Part shown: positions 1-11,410 of the stretch, piece after piece
How the letters are laid out: every line of letters starts with the position of its first letter
Numbering within the stretch: position 1 is the first letter of the stretch
Source of the DNA: Diplonema papillatum
Taxonomy: Eukaryota; Euglenozoa; Diplonemea; Diplonemida; Diplonemidae
Assembly (NCBI GenBank): GCA_030068145.1
Contig: JAPJBO010000381.1
Coordinates: forward strand, 141,597 to 205,596
Length of the DNA: 64,000 bases
Direction of reading: 5' to 3'
Position numbers and translations under genes: made by a program
Notes under the pieces: model-generated
The model's database searches: none
The model's input: the letters and a program-made list of their open reading frames with translations, nothing else
Told to the model about the DNA's origin: nothing

Positions 1-668
<668 letters not shown>

Positions 669-1174
669 GTGAACAATACTAGACGGCCACGCTATCTGCC
701 CTCTCCTCTCGCCCCCTTCCCCCCCTGTTTTCCTTCAGACTGGGGGTTTTTCGTAAACCCGTTAACGGGGAAGCGAGGTTCCAAGAACAGATGGAGACGT
801 TTCGAATGTTTTTCGTTGTTTTCTTTTTTAGAATGTCCCCTCGTCCTTCCCTTCACACCACTCCCTCCCCCCCCAACACGAACTGTGCATCTCGTGTATG
901 TTTGATGACTAGCATCACGCATGCATGAGGCAACGTTCGAACAGTAAATAACGCTAGTACAGTGAGACTTGCGCGGAAATGGCACGTGTCCGTGACACAA
1001 AGCCATTCCGCGCACGTTCTTTTATTCCCACATGGAGAGTGATCGCGACTTGCAAAGGGGTCGAAAGCGAGGGAAAAGCAGCGAGGGTTCGCCCTCGGGC
1101 TCGTTTTCCTCTCTTGCGAAGTGTTGGGTCCGTCTTTTTCTTTTTCGAAGGGCGCCGACAGCGTTCGCCCACCC

Positions 1175-1382
1175 CCCGCCGCGAGGCGGGAACCAGCACC
1201 ATTGACAACGACCCCCGCCACGAGGCCGGATGTAGGTGACCCGAGTGTTCTGGTAGCACGGGTGGCCGCGAGCTACGAACAGCCGCCTCCCGGAACACGG
1301 CGCAGACGGGACCAGTGCGGTGCCGAGCACATAAACATTCCAAGCACGTTCTTGCCATCCCCCCCCCCCGCCGCGAGGCGGG
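1175..1382 (+). repeat. Two identical GNRA-type hairpins
   Basis: CCCGCC-GCGA-GGCGGG occurs at 1175-1190 and again at 1367-1382. Each has a six-base-pair GC stem and a GCGA loop, which fits the GNRA tetraloop rule. Both are preceded by a C-run, and a degenerate third version lies near 1210. The perfect repetition 192 bp apart suggests a duplicated structural element, possibly in the tubulin 3' UTR. The role is unknown. Confidence 0.55.
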
Positions 1383-1659
1383 ATGAAGGTGAACCGAGCA
1401 GATCGACGAACAAAATTGTCGGCGAGATTATGCGTCCCCTTTTTTTCTTGTTGTCGTGTTCCCGTCATCCTCCTGTCGTATCCGCTTCCCTTCGTTGTTC
1501 CGTGGCCCGAAGCGGCTTCCGAGCGCGGAAGACAGCAACCGATGCCGCGGTCGTCGTGTTAACGGTGCATTTTCGGCAGCGTACTACACGTAGCTTACCA
1601 AAGCAGGTGAGCTCCGCCAGTGCGCACTAACAAAAGAAAGCGCCGTAGCTTCGCGCGGA

Positions 1660-1720
1660 GGCCAGGGTTAACTACTGGTAATTCAAAAGGCTGACCCTGT
1701 CTTCGTGTGGTAGGGCGGCT
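1660..1720 (+). pseudogene. Degenerate 28S rRNA fragment
   Basis: The segment around CAGGGTTAACTA and CTTCGTGTGGTAGGG resembles the 28S copy at 63356-63410 (ACAGGGTTAACTATCC ... CTTCGTGTAGTAGGG), in the same orientation and at similar spacing. It covers a poorly conserved part of the rRNA, so the call rests only on comparison within this window. Confidence 0.4.
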
Positions 1721-1987
1721 TCGGCGCAGTGTTCTTGACTGAAACTGCGCGCGTCGCGGGAGGCCCTGCAAGCGTATCCGTTCCCGTCTCCCAACGGACC
1801 GAACCGAGGCGATAAACTCCCCTTCGTGTGATGCAGGCTGTCGCATACGAAGTACCCGGCGGGTGGGGGGTCTGCGCGAGCGTGCTTGCCAAAGAGAGAG
1901 GCATACACACTCATAGGGGGTGATAGGGCCACGCAACGTGCACAAATCGGGGTTCGGAAGTGCTTGAGGGGGCGACGGGTGAATCCA

Positions 1988-2719
1988 ATGTGTTGGTCGG
2001 CGCCGGTTTCGGCCGCGTTTGCGTGTCTGGACGCGTTGGCGGCCGTGATCCTGTGGCGGCGGAATGCGACGCGGCGTGACCGGTTTTACGCTGCGGCGAT
2101 GGTCCTCGTAGGGGGGCAAGAGTTCCTGCAGGGGTGTCTCTGGCACGCCATCAACACCTGCGACGCGGTGCACCACGGGCTGCTCCGCCTCCTGACCGCC
2201 GCCGTTTGGCTGATTCCGTTGGTGAACGTCGCGATGTTCTGCATGACGTCCGACGACCCGCCGCCCCGCTGGTTGCGTCCCTTTCTCCTCGCTGCCTTTG
2301 CTGGCACGGTTCTGCTCTGGCTCGTCCGCATGGCGCACGCCTTCGGGGACGCCGCTTGCGCGACAGTCGGCAAGCAAGGGCATCAAGTATGGCCCGCTGT
2401 CGACTACGGGTTCCTTTACTTTGCCCCGAATGCCGTCATCGGGATCCTCGCCCTCCCTTGGTACGAACCGCGCTTCGTCGTCCCGGCCACGGCGGGCATG
2501 GGCATCGCCTCCACTGCTGCCATCTTGGCCACGGTCCCGGAGGAAGAGTTCGCCAGCGTGTGGTGCTGGTCCTCGGCTTTCTTTGCCGTCTACTTCGTCC
2601 TCGAGCCGCGCATCGCCGACGCCCTCCGCCGAGCGCCTCGCCACGCAGCCGGAGTCGCTGCCGTAAGCAAATTTAGTCACGGGGGTGGGGCGGGCTCTGC
2701 CGCCGGCCGGTGTCGCTGA
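1988..2719 (+). CDS. MCWS-type seven-helix membrane protein of unknown function
   Basis: The open frame begins further upstream, but the ATG at 1988 gives the N-terminus MCWSAPVSAAFA. This MCWSA start is the hallmark of a group of uncharacterised multi-pass membrane proteins (DUF5765/DUF6629-like, from memory), so I chose it. The 243-residue product has about seven hydrophobic segments, roughly at residues 6-26, 35-55, 66-88, 98-118, 138-158, 168-188 and 193-213. A conserved-looking GGQEFLQGCLWHAIN follows the second segment. The C-terminal 30 residues are Gly/Ala/Arg-rich and may be disordered. No enzymatic motif is visible. It lies in line with its neighbours on the + strand, as expected in polycistronic euglenozoan arrays. 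Function unknown. Confidence 0.75.
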   Translation: MCWSAPVSAAFACLDALAAVILWRRNATRRDRFYAAAMVLVGGQEFLQGCLWHAINTCDAVHHGLLRLLTAAVWLIPLVNVAMFCMTSDDPPPRWLRPFLLAAFAGTVLLWLVRMAHAFGDAACATVGKQGHQVWPAVDYGFLYFAPNAVIGILALPWYEPRFVVPATAGMGIASTAAILATVPEEEFASVWCWSSAFFAVYFVLEPRIADALRRAPRHAAGVAAVSKFSHGGGAGSAAGRCR

Positions 2720-3149
2720 TGCCGGCCGACTGCGTCACCCACCCTCTATCCCAGGAATCGCTGACACGGCTGGCTGTCGGAGTGGCTAGAGTCGCTGAAG
2801 GCCGCACACGTCGCTGATTAGCTGATTACCGACCCGCTTTCTCAGCCGGAAATTTCTGGCACAACGGACCCTGCCATGCGGCCACCACAGCGTCGTGCCG
2901 AAAAAGGCTTTTCGTGGTCCTGAGTAGGACAAGTCATGCCGGTTATCTTTCTCAATGTCTGAGCAAAACTCCCGCGCCTGCGCGCCAGAGATCAGTACCG
3001 GTGTGGCTCTGCTGGCGTCTCATATCCTCATCCGTACATCTGGGTAACACCTGTGATGGTTTTCAACACTTCGGTGCCCTCTTCGGGAGGCAACTCCGGC
3101 AAACCTTTGACCACCCCCTGTCGACCGAACTCAAGGGAAGCCACCTGCA

Positions 3150-3350
3150 ACTCCTCTGTACACGACTACCTCAGCGCCTGCGGCGTCATAGATACCGAAA
3201 GAACTTCTGCGCCCCTCTTCGTCTTTTCGTGTTGCCAGGCTAAAACATTGACCGGCCCCTATCGACCGGTGTGAGCGAAGCCTGTACACGATCTCAGCGC
3301 TTGCGGCACCAGAGAATACAGAAGGAAGACTTCTGCGTCCAGGTTTTCTC
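3150..3350 (+). repeat. Imperfect tandem duplication, about 130-bp unit
   Basis: CTGTACACGACTACCTCAGC ... AAGAACTTCTGCG at about 3155-3212 recurs as CTGTACACGATCTCAGC ... AAGACTTCTGCG at about 3284-3340. The copies differ by substitutions and small indels, so the duplication is old. No coding frame runs through both copies. Confidence 0.6.
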
Positions 3351-3427
3351 GGGCACAGAACCCTATCGAGGAGCCGCTCGTACCCGACCCCTGAGCGCCC
3401 TGAGAAATTCGGCCACACCCACCGAAT

Positions 3428-3492
3428 GGTTGGCGTGAGCCTTGGTTGTAGTAGGGAATGTTCCTAGACCTTCCCCGCCTAAGTGGAGAAGG
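3428..3492 (+). pseudogene. Degenerate 28S rRNA fragment
   Basis: GTTGGCGTGAGCC, CTTGGTTGTAGTAG and AAGTGGAGAAGGT occur in the same order as in the 28S gene at 63021-63115. They match the conserved LSU segment that contains 'GATCTTGGTGGTAGTAGCAAATATTC'-type sequence. Intervening bases are shortened or altered, so this is a relic rather than a functional piece. Confidence 0.6.
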
Positions 3493-3755
3493 TGGGTATG
3501 ACGCTCTGAAGTAGTCATCCAATATGTGGCACCACGCAAATAAGAAGACTGAAAGGACGCACCAACTACTGTCCGTTCCTTGCCATCACCACCGTCGAAA
3601 ACGAGAGACACGTTCGAGAACACCGCCATCATGCACGTCCCCTGGCCGCAAACAGCCGCCTTAGTTTTCACCTTCAGTTTTCAACCTCTTTCGACGCACT
3701 GCAGGGCAGGTCAAGTTCTCAAAGGAAAGAAGGGGGCGGGGGAGGGAGGGACACG

Positions 3756-4184
3756 ATGCGGCCCGCGAAGAAGGAAGCGCTGGATTGGTCGGACCCGCAC
3801 CTTTTGGCGACGCTCGCGACGCTCGCGGTTTCGGTCCCGATCTTCGTGTACTTCCTCGTCCAGATGATCAAGAGCGCGAACGACTGGGACGTCGCCTTCG
3901 ACGAAGACGGCAAGACCTACAGCCAGAAAGCCAGGTTCCGAGAGAGGCTGGCACAGCACCGTGCCCAAGTCGCGACGCTGGACCCCGCTGCCCCGGAGGT
4001 GGTGCCCGAAGCGCCGCAAGCGGCTGCGAAGACACTCGCAGAGTCTGCGGTCCATCCTGCGCAACCGGGCGGCGAATTGCGACTCCGGAGACGCCTCTCG
4101 TCGTCAGGGCCCGGCGGTGCGTCTCCCGCTGTTCTGAGCGACTGTCCAGCTGAGCCGGCGTCTCGTAAAGAGAAGGACGACTAG
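3756..4184 (+). CDS. Small single-pass membrane protein, unknown
   Basis: The ATG at 3756 opens a 142-residue frame ending in TAG at 4182-4184. Residues about 17-38 (LLATLATLAVSVPIFVYFLV) form one strong hydrophobic helix, followed by a charged segment (DEDGKTYSQKARFRERLAQ) that could form a short amphipathic helix. The last 80 residues are Ala/Pro/Ser-rich and low in complexity. A short N-terminal segment, one helix and a soluble tail resemble small mitochondrial or ER membrane proteins, but I do not recognise a family. The frame could be shorter, or extended by splicing. It is collinear with its neighbours. Confidence 0.55.
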   Translation: MRPAKKEALDWSDPHLLATLATLAVSVPIFVYFLVQMIKSANDWDVAFDEDGKTYSQKARFRERLAQHRAQVATLDPAAPEVVPEAPQAAAKTLAESAVHPAQPGGELRLRRRLSSSGPGGASPAVLSDCPAEPASRKEKDD

Positions 4185-5354
4185 TCTGCTCGTTGGCAAG
4201 CTGCACATGCGCCAGCTCCGAACGAGTGCCATGGTCAGGAGGGGGTGACCGGCCTACGAACAATCTTACAGAACAGCAGGAGACGCACCGGCAGGCCCTG
4301 ACGAGTGACACCGCCGCCAAGTCGTATTTTTTGCCGGAGTGCGCAGGTGCTGTCTTCGCCTTGAATATACCTGTGTCAAGACGGCCGTCAAGCGTCAATT
4401 CGCGTCCCGCAAGGGCGGCAATTCCCTGGTGGGCAAACTGCGCAGGAGCGAAATACACGGAGGCGACCAATACCGAGTAAGGATAGACGCAAACAAATAC
4501 CGTATTTACACCAGGCACATGAACTCATCTTCCAGAGCGAAGGGAAATGGTGATTTGCACCGCAACATTCTCATTCGCATCGACTCGAACGAAAATGGTC
4601 AGTAAGCTGCATCATCATGGTCGAATCGAGAGGGAAAAAACCGTCTAACGCAGAACGACGAACCCAGCTCGTGCTCCTGCAAGTCCTATTGGATATCGCG
4701 TCTGGCCGCGGTCTTCATTGTTCCCAGCCCAATAACCGACGAAACAGCACGTTGCTTTCCCATTCCTGTCCTTAGCATGATCAGTGGAATCTGCGCGTTA
4801 GTCGGCCGAAGAACCCAGTACGAGTGCCGGCCTTTAGCTGAGCGCACGTACTATTATTGGCGCTGTTATACCGTGCTGTTAGGGAATCCCGGGGTGGTTT
4901 TGCATCCGCAGCAGCTCTCTGATGGAGTATGACTCCAAATTTGGTGAGAATGGCGCCCGGAATGACCAGCGAATGCAAAAAAGAGCAAAAGATAGGCACA
5001 CTGGGCGCTCCCTCAAACCGGGCAGAAATGGCCTATTTTCAGGCTGAGCAGAACCCCCTACACGTAACTCGTCTGACGAGTGCCCCACGTGTGGAAAAAA
5101 CAGGCGGCACAAAGAACCCCTGTACGTAGGAGGAGCAGACGTTCCGACGTATGAAAACGAAAAACGAAAACGAAAAAAACGGGGCAGCAAACCACAACCC
5201 GACAACCGAGAACGCCACAAATCCAACCCCTTCCTACCGTGGGTGACCGGTCTTCAAAATAGCGAAAAGGTATTACACACACAAGAGAAAAAGAGTCGAG
5301 AGATCCCTAGCGCTGAGCGTCTCCCGGGATCGTCGGTGTCGAAAGTAGAAGAAG
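4185..5354. other. Intergenic region, no gene seen
   Basis: Only short, biased frames occur, with no recognisable protein. The stretch separates the small membrane protein from the paraflagellar rod gene and presumably holds the processing signals of both. Short A-rich and C-rich runs near 5090-5210 are the only notable composition change. Confidence 0.5.
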
Positions 5355-8036
5355 ATGTCCGCGGCCGTTGCTGAACGCAACGCAATGGCCGTCTGCGGCC
5401 CCCCCACGTCGAAGCAGCTGGGATGCTCGGGAATGAAGGTGTGGGGCTTTCTCGAATTGTGTGAGCCATGCAAAGATGACGAGGACTTGTGCCACCCAGT
5501 TTTTCTGTTTCCGAAAAAGAAAGGTCGAAAGACACCATCGTATGCCCAAGAGGGATTGTCGGGAACACAAAAAGAGCTTGGAGGGTTTGCGATACGAACA
5601 TGCGTTGTAGTCCGAAGAAAGTGGGTTATGTCCAAATCAGACTTGTTAAGCTGTAGCCCAATAGGCTACATTGTGACAAGTTGTGGGTTGCTACTGCTTT
5701 CTCCCCCCGCTGCCTTTGCTGTTGTATCATGTGACTTTGAGTGGGTCGGATCCGTGGGGACGGATAGAGCTCGGGCGAGGAGGTTGTCAACTTCTCAGTA
5801 CTTGTGTTTTCATCTTGCGGTGTTAGCTGCCACCAACAACAACTACAGACGCACGAACTGCTCGCCAATCTGGATGCTGCGAAGAAGCAGAAGATCCAGA
5901 ATGAAAAGCTCCGTAACATGGTCCTGGACACGGAAGAGCTAGCGCTGAAGGTGCACCAGCAGAGCTTCAGCGCCAAGCCGCACGCCGAACTCTCGAAGCT
6001 GCACGCCCGGGCCGGCGACATGGTGAAAGACTACCGCTCGCACTTGTCTTACGCGGTGTGTACTTTCTTCGCTTGGTTGGGTTCTGCGGGGTTTGTAGCA
6101 AGAGTGCTATAAGAATCTCTCCTTTCCGGCAAACACGTCCAAGACACGACAGTATGCGCATTTAACGTGTCAGATTCCGCTGCCGCCCTAATCCCGCCAA
6201 TCGTGTCAGCTGATTCAATGAAGCAGGTGTCCTGTTAAAGCGGTTTCCTGGAAAACTTTTGCGGCCTTCACCTTCATGAAATAAACTCTGCCTTGTTTTC
6301 TCAGAGAGCTTGCACCGGCTTCTTGCAAGTCTGAAAAGCCCGAGGGTGTTTGTTCATTGGTGCACTGTTGGTCGTTATCAGTTTTTCATTGCGCGCTTCG
6401 CTTCAACGGAAATTATAGAGGCGCATCTCTGCAATGGAAACACCATGGAAGGAATGGAACGCCACACCCACCCTCGCAGCATCTCCGAAAGTTCAACGTG
6501 TCCCGCTACATGACGGCGTGCGCACAGGAGCTGCAGGTGCGTGAGCTGATGAACCCGGATGACGTGCCGGACCTGGACCCAGTCAACCGGCTACTGGAGC
6601 ACCTGCACGACCTGAAGAAACACCAAAGCCTGCGCGTCCTGCGCAGCGGCGACGGCGGCGCCGGCGATGCGAAGTGGGAATGGTACGTCCCCGTGCTTGA
6701 GCAAGGGATCCAAATCGTCGGCAAGGTGCAGACGCTGCTGGCCGACAGCAAGTTGAAAGGCGCCCAGTGGGCGGATCTGACCGCCCCGGTGCTCGGGCTG
6801 CTGAAGGACGTCATGACGCAGGACGTGGCGAGGAGCAGTTTGAGGACGTTGGAGGAGCAGATCAGACGCCTCGCATTCGAGATTGAAGAAGTCGCAGAGC
6901 AGCAGCAAGCCGCCGTCTCCGCCGGAGAGATGGCGCAGGCCGAAGCGCTGTATTACCGCAAGATCGCGATGCAGGAGGCTCTCGCAGACACAATCACTAA
7001 GCAGTTTGACGCGATTGACAGGTCCGCGGACGAAATCTTCCAAGCGCCGCTCCGTCGCGTGCATGAAGTGCATGCGAAGGCGAATCAAGAAATCCACGCC
7101 CTGCTGAGGGACAGGGAGGTCCTCAAAAAGCGGTGCGAGCTTGACCTCGCGTCGCTGACCACTGAAATCGAGCGGGTGAACCTCGACGACTACAACGTGG
7201 CGAAGGCGGCGTCGAACACGTTGGAGCGCCTGAACTGTCACATCAAGGAAAACGCGCTGGCGCAGGATGTCTGCTGGACGGAGATCCAGCGATTGGAGAA
7301 GGAACTGGCTCGGTTCGGCCAAGAGCGAGTCGAGCACATCAAGCAGCTGATGAAGACGCTGGAGCAGGAGGAGAAGCGGAAGATCGAGTACCAGCACTTC
7401 TCCGAATTTAGCTCGCAGCACAAGTCGCTCCTCGAGCTTACCATTCACAACTGCGAGCTCGGCGAGGAAGTCACCGACTCCGTCGACGAGTTCATCTCCG
7501 ACAACTGCAATGCTATCGAACGCCGTATGCGGGACACCGAGCGTGACCTCGAAGAGCTCCGCCTGGAAGTGCACCAGAAGTATCTCGAACACTTCCGCGA
7601 CATGTACTTAACCATCGGAGACCTGCAGTACAAGAAAGAAGCGAACGTCGCCGCTCTCGAGGAGAAGATCCAAGTCGCGCACATGCAGCAGGAGATGCAC
7701 ATGGAGTCACTCAATCCAAAGGCCAAGGAGTTCTCGCAGATGAAAAAGGATCTGTCGAAGAACAAGGACGACCTCGAGAAACAGATCAACACATTGCGCC
7801 AAAAGTCGACGCTGTACATCGAAGCCTTCAAACCCACCGAACAAGCACTGATCGAAGCAGGTCGGCCATTTGAGCACCCAGTCGAGACTCTACGCAAGAT
7901 GAACGAGTCGCGCAAAGTAAAGCTCATCGCATACCACCAACTCGTTTCCGGCGAAGAAGGAGAAGCTGAACTCAGCAACGAGCGCCGCGTGCTCCAACAG
8001 CTCCGCCTCACCCCCAAGCCGGACAGTCCCACGTAA
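5355..8036 (+). CDS. PFR: Paraflagellar rod protein (PFR family), cis-spliced gene
   Basis: This encodes a major component of the paraflagellar rod, the lattice alongside the flagellar axoneme of Euglenozoa. The large exon 6492-8036 gives about 514 coiled-coil-rich residues. They align without gaps in several places to trypanosome PFR proteins: VRELMNPDDVPDLDPVNRLL, GEMAQAEALYYRKIAMQEAL, EEKRKIEYQHFSEFSSQHKS, LLELTIHNCELGEE, LEELRLEVHQKYLEHFRDMY. An upstream exon ending at 6055 encodes LLANLDAAKKQKIQNEKLRN ... YRSHLSYA, matching the family's AARKQKIHNLKLK region. Joining 6055 to 6492 (intron GT at 6056, AG at 6490-6491, phase 0) restores the family alignment. A first coding exon from the ATG at 5355 (MSAAVAERNAMAV...) to 5438 or 5440 is plausible but less certain. 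The total of about 620 residues fits the family length of about 590-600. Confidence 0.93.
5439..5848 (+). other. Probable first intron of the PFR gene
   Basis: Two donor/acceptor pairs keep the frame. One is GT at 5441 with the AG at 5825-5826, which is preceded by a good pyrimidine tract (CTTGTGTTTTCATCTTG). The other is GT at 5439 with the AG at 5847-5848. There is no ATG in frame in the KKQKI exon, so an upstream exon or an unusual start is required. cDNA would decide between the pairs. Confidence 0.5.
6056..6491 (+). other. GT-AG intron of the PFR gene (436 nt)
   Basis: The donor is GTGTGTACTTT at 6056 and the acceptor is ...CTCCGAAAG at 6491, phase 0. Conceptual splicing gives an uninterrupted PFR alignment across the junction (HLSYA then FNVSRYMTAC). 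The intron contains in-frame stops (6111 onward). Conventional cis-introns are almost absent from trypanosomatids. Confidence 0.85.
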
Positions 8037-9534
8037 ACACAAACACGCGGGAGCTGCAGCGTTACCCTTCAAGCAGCGCTGTAGAGAGCGCTATCAAGAA
8101 GTCCATTTTACAAGACAAGCGGATTGCCGCCGCCTGCACAGAAGCGGCCCAAAGGAATGCTAGCACTCAGATTTGAGTGCTTACCGGTGACTTTCCTGTC
8201 CATCTTGTCTCTGTTCATCCTAGCTTTTCCGTTAGACTGTCCGTGTGTCCGAAGCATGGTGCAGACAGGACCGTAGGCAAACAACCCATCCCAAGCATGT
8301 TCTTGCAAACCCCCCCTAAGCATATCTGTGTGAGGAGGAAAAGAAGTGCGCCGCAACAGGATCGGCAAGGAAACAGAATGCGCTGTTCGACGTGTGCCAC
8401 CTTGGCCCGCTGGGGGCGAGTCTGGGGCGATTCTCCCGCCACCTATTCAACCTGCATCACTAAATTCGATTCTCGGCACCGTCACTAAATCGACCCGAGT
8501 TTTCTAAGTTAGACTCCTCTGGTTCGGCATGCAGTGTTCTTAAAACAAACAACAAAGGGCCGAAAGACACCCATCTGTACGTCCCACGGGATCGTCGGAA
8601 ACACAAACAGTAACTGAGATTCCCCCCTTGCACACGCAGCAGGATGATAGCCACAACCTCTATGCGGTTATATTCTTCGGAAAAAGAAGTCTCGTAGTTT
8701 CCTTTCGTTTGCCCGCGCAATTTGCACAAAGTTGCGTGGCGTTTACACATCGACAATGGCTGTCTGCCCAGTCTGTCCAAACTGTCCGGTTGGTTTACCT
8801 TTCTTGTGCGCTTTCGTTACTCGGTCTGATGGAATGAAGAAAAGTGAACTGTGGAGGTGCACGTACGTGTGAAATCGTCCAACAGAATACAAGACCCGAC
8901 TGACGGAAACCCCACCCCCTTTACTGCAGAAACTCTAGAAAGGGACCAGCCACTGGTCTGGACAGTCGCGGTCAATCAGCCGCAGAGTAAAAACAATCAA
9001 CCCACAACAAAAGCAAAAGGCAAAACAAAACGGGCATATTACACGCGCCGGAGAACGTCAGAAGGAAGCTTGTTTTGGTAACAAGTTCAAGCGCCAAAAT
9101 ACGCATAAGCACTGTTCCTCAGCCAGGTAGTAAGATCAATCAGTGGCTCCAGCACTAATGGGAAACTGAACCCACGACAGGCTCGTGGAAATGAACTTTC
9201 GGATTTCAAAAGCTAGACCAAGGCGTAAAATAAACCCGTGTCACGTTCTGAGTCCAACCCGACTGAGCGAGTGAGGGCTACAAGTCCCACAAAGTCTCAA
9301 TGACGGACCATTAGTACAAAGCCACAAAGCAACCTTTCGCCGAAGGCCGTGGTTTCCAGTGAACCACGCCTTTCGTTTGCTTCCCGTGTTTCAGAGCCGC
9401 AGCTGGTTCCGCTCGGCCCACAAGAACGGATCGATTGGCAAGCAGGCGACATTCTCCGTGCGCGACCTTCTATGTCACACGTGTACTGGAAGGTACGCGG
9501 GTGCGCTTGGACACGGAGTCCGTTCCCTTGACTG
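8037..9534. other. Region downstream of PFR, no gene seen
   Basis: It starts with the PFR 3' UTR. Short frames exist, but none has recognisable composition or motifs. The part from about 9300 to 9534 may continue the degenerate rRNA of the next entry on the minus strand, since it lies on the 3' side of that fragment, but I could not match it to a conserved LSU block. Confidence 0.45.
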
Positions 9535-9745
9535 CTGTTTCGCCAGATAGTAGGTAGGGACAGAAGGAATCTCATTGGTCCATTCATGCGCGTCTTTAAT
9601 TAGAAGACGAGGTATTTGGCTACCTTATGAGAGTCATAGTCACTCCCGCCGTTTACCCGCGCTTGACCTGATCTCCACTCGCCACCGCTGTGATGAAGCG
9701 AAATGTGGCAGTTACCAGTTGGATTCCTCTTGTTCGTAACAGTTC
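9535..9745 (-). pseudogene. Degenerate 28S rRNA fragment with internal deletion
   Basis: Read on the minus strand, this matches the end of the window (63725-63990): GAATCCAACTGGTAA, GCGCGGGTAAACGGCGGGAG, ACTATGACTCTC, GGTAGCCAAAT, TAATTAAAGACGCGCATGAA and CCTACCTACTATCTGGCGAA. About 39 bases (equivalent to about 63793-63831) are missing. Substitutions occur even in the near-universal block (CTCATAAGG for CTCTTAAGG and GTGACTATGAC for GTAACTATGAC). It is therefore an rRNA pseudogene fragment, inverted relative to the copy at 63.7 kb. Confidence 0.9.
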
Positions 9746-11279
9746 CTGTCCCATGTTGCCGCATGCAGTTTTGTCCAGGCAGGCCGCAGGTCACGACACC
9801 CAAACGTTCCATTTCTCGGGGTTTGTATCAGAGCTGCTACCGGGTTCGACCTGGGAAGCTCTAAAGCTAAAGAAGTGCAAAGGGGTTATGCGGTAGCTCA
9901 TTTGTGTTCTCTTTTTGTCTCCTGTCCCATGAATCCAGCAGTAGTCGGCCTTATTAAGAGTCCATTGCTTGCCTTCGCGATGAGCGCATCGTCACACGAA
10001 CGGGGGGACTTCGCTTCCGCGTTGCCATACCATCTTCTAGCATCCGCCTTCCCGCTGCATTCTGACTCTCCCCCTCTCGACTGTAAGTTTCCTTTAACCT
10101 GCGACTTGCTTCTTTTCCGTTCGCGCTTTGACCCCGAAATGACCGAGATGCCTTCGGTAAGACAGCTCCGTGTCGAGGAGAACACCCCCAAGAAAAGAGG
10201 GTTACCTGACGAGTTTGGGCGGGTGACGATGAACAACAGGCAATAAAAGGGACGAAGCGGGTCGAGCACGTTCACCATTCCATCGAACTGAGTTGGTGAG
10301 CAAGCGGGTGCGTGTACGATGTCGACCCTCACTCACCTTTTTCAACAAGGTCCAAGGCGTCTCCCGAGACAATGGCGGCGAGGGGTCATCGGCGTACCAC
10401 AAGGAACGCAGTCAAGCTTCAAGAGTTCCTTCGTCAGATCATCACTAAAGGCCAAGAAGAGGGGGGAGGCATGGGTCGAAATAAGCGGCCGAACGCCATA
10501 TCGGTCTTCCTTGGCGACTTTACTCCCCAACTCGTTCTGTGGCCCGCGCAGCGGCGTCATGGGGGGCCTTCACGTGACACTGTTGGCACCTTAATTGAGT
10601 CGCGGTCGCCGATCCCCCAACCGCCAACATCATGTACTTGATGCGACGTGGAACAAGTGCTGACAGCACCGCCCGGCGGATGAGGGCCGCAAAAGTGGCA
10701 AATCGACCGGTCGGGGGGTGCTTAGCAGCCAATGGCCTGATGGCTGAGTGCACACCTAAGCAGGGCTGCAGCCTCGACAAGACAGTAATACGAGCACCGC
10801 CTTCAACTCTAACTGCAACAACAACAACAACAACAACAAAGACGTCAACCCGAGCGAATCGAGCACCCCGCGTTTCTAACCCAGTCAATCAACCTGTTGA
10901 GAGATGAAAGCTCAACACCGAAGCGACCCTATTTCCCCTCCCGCACATTAACCCGAAGCATCATCCATCATGTAGTTCAACAGAATAGCATCAACGCCTT
11001 CTCAACCCTCCATTCCATCAGCACTACGCCAAGCGAGACATCCATAGCACCCGCATGGCGTCAAACCTCCCGATCCCAGCGACACCCTACCATCACCACT
11101 TTATCAACCGCCAGCTCCGTCATCACTGCACTCTACTTGCAGAGCCAAGCAGCAGATCAGCAGCGAATCTAAGCAACCTTTTTTGACTATTTAGCAGCAA
11201 TCAAAACGCCGTCACAGGCAACTGACTGCGCGATAATCGCCGGAAACACAAAACGATCGTGAAAAAAGTACATGTGCGC
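9746..11279. other. Gene-poor stretch with an (AAC)n microsatellite
   Basis: No supported gene. An (AAC)n run lies at about 10815-10840. A frame with a true ATG at 10319 (91 codons) has no recognisable features and I do not call it. Confidence 0.45.
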
Positions 11280-11410
11280 CGGTAAAGACCGGCGCCCAGC
11301 GCAGTGTGGCTCCTGGGGCCTGGCGCGTTTGGCGTGGCGCGGCGCGCGCCAAGCGCGCCAAGCCTGGCGCGTTTGGCGCGTTTGGCGCACCCTGTAGTCC
11401 CAAGGAAATT
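11280..11410. repeat. GC-rich palindromic repeat tract
   Basis: Repeated GTTTGGCGCG / GGCGCGCCAAGCGCGCC units make a strongly self-complementary block. No frame or family is recognised. It marks the left edge of the repeat-dense part of the window. Confidence 0.55.

Larger units (their letters stand above)
669..1987. other. Intergenic region between beta-tubulin and the MCWS membrane protein
   Basis: I see no convincing reading frame here. The stretch holds pyrimidine-rich runs (about 690-730 and 840-880), two identical GNRA-capped hairpins (1175-1190 and 1367-1382) and a short 28S-like fragment near 1660-1720. In euglenozoans such a stretch would contain the tubulin polyadenylation site and the spliced-leader acceptor of the next gene, but I cannot place either with confidence. 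Confidence 0.6.
2720..3755. other. Intergenic region with a local duplication and a 28S-like piece
   Basis: No supported gene. It contains an imperfect tandem duplication (3150-3350) and a 28S-like fragment (3428-3492). A pyrimidine-rich tract ending in an AG around 3680-3704 (TTTTCAACCTCTTTCG then GCAG) lies 50 bases before the next ATG and would suit a spliced-leader acceptor; that is inference. Confidence 0.5.

Noticed and set aside
10319-10594. 91-codon frame with a real ATG
   Set aside because: No recognisable motif, no conserved neighbour, and the region is otherwise gene-free and contains overlapping frames of similar size.
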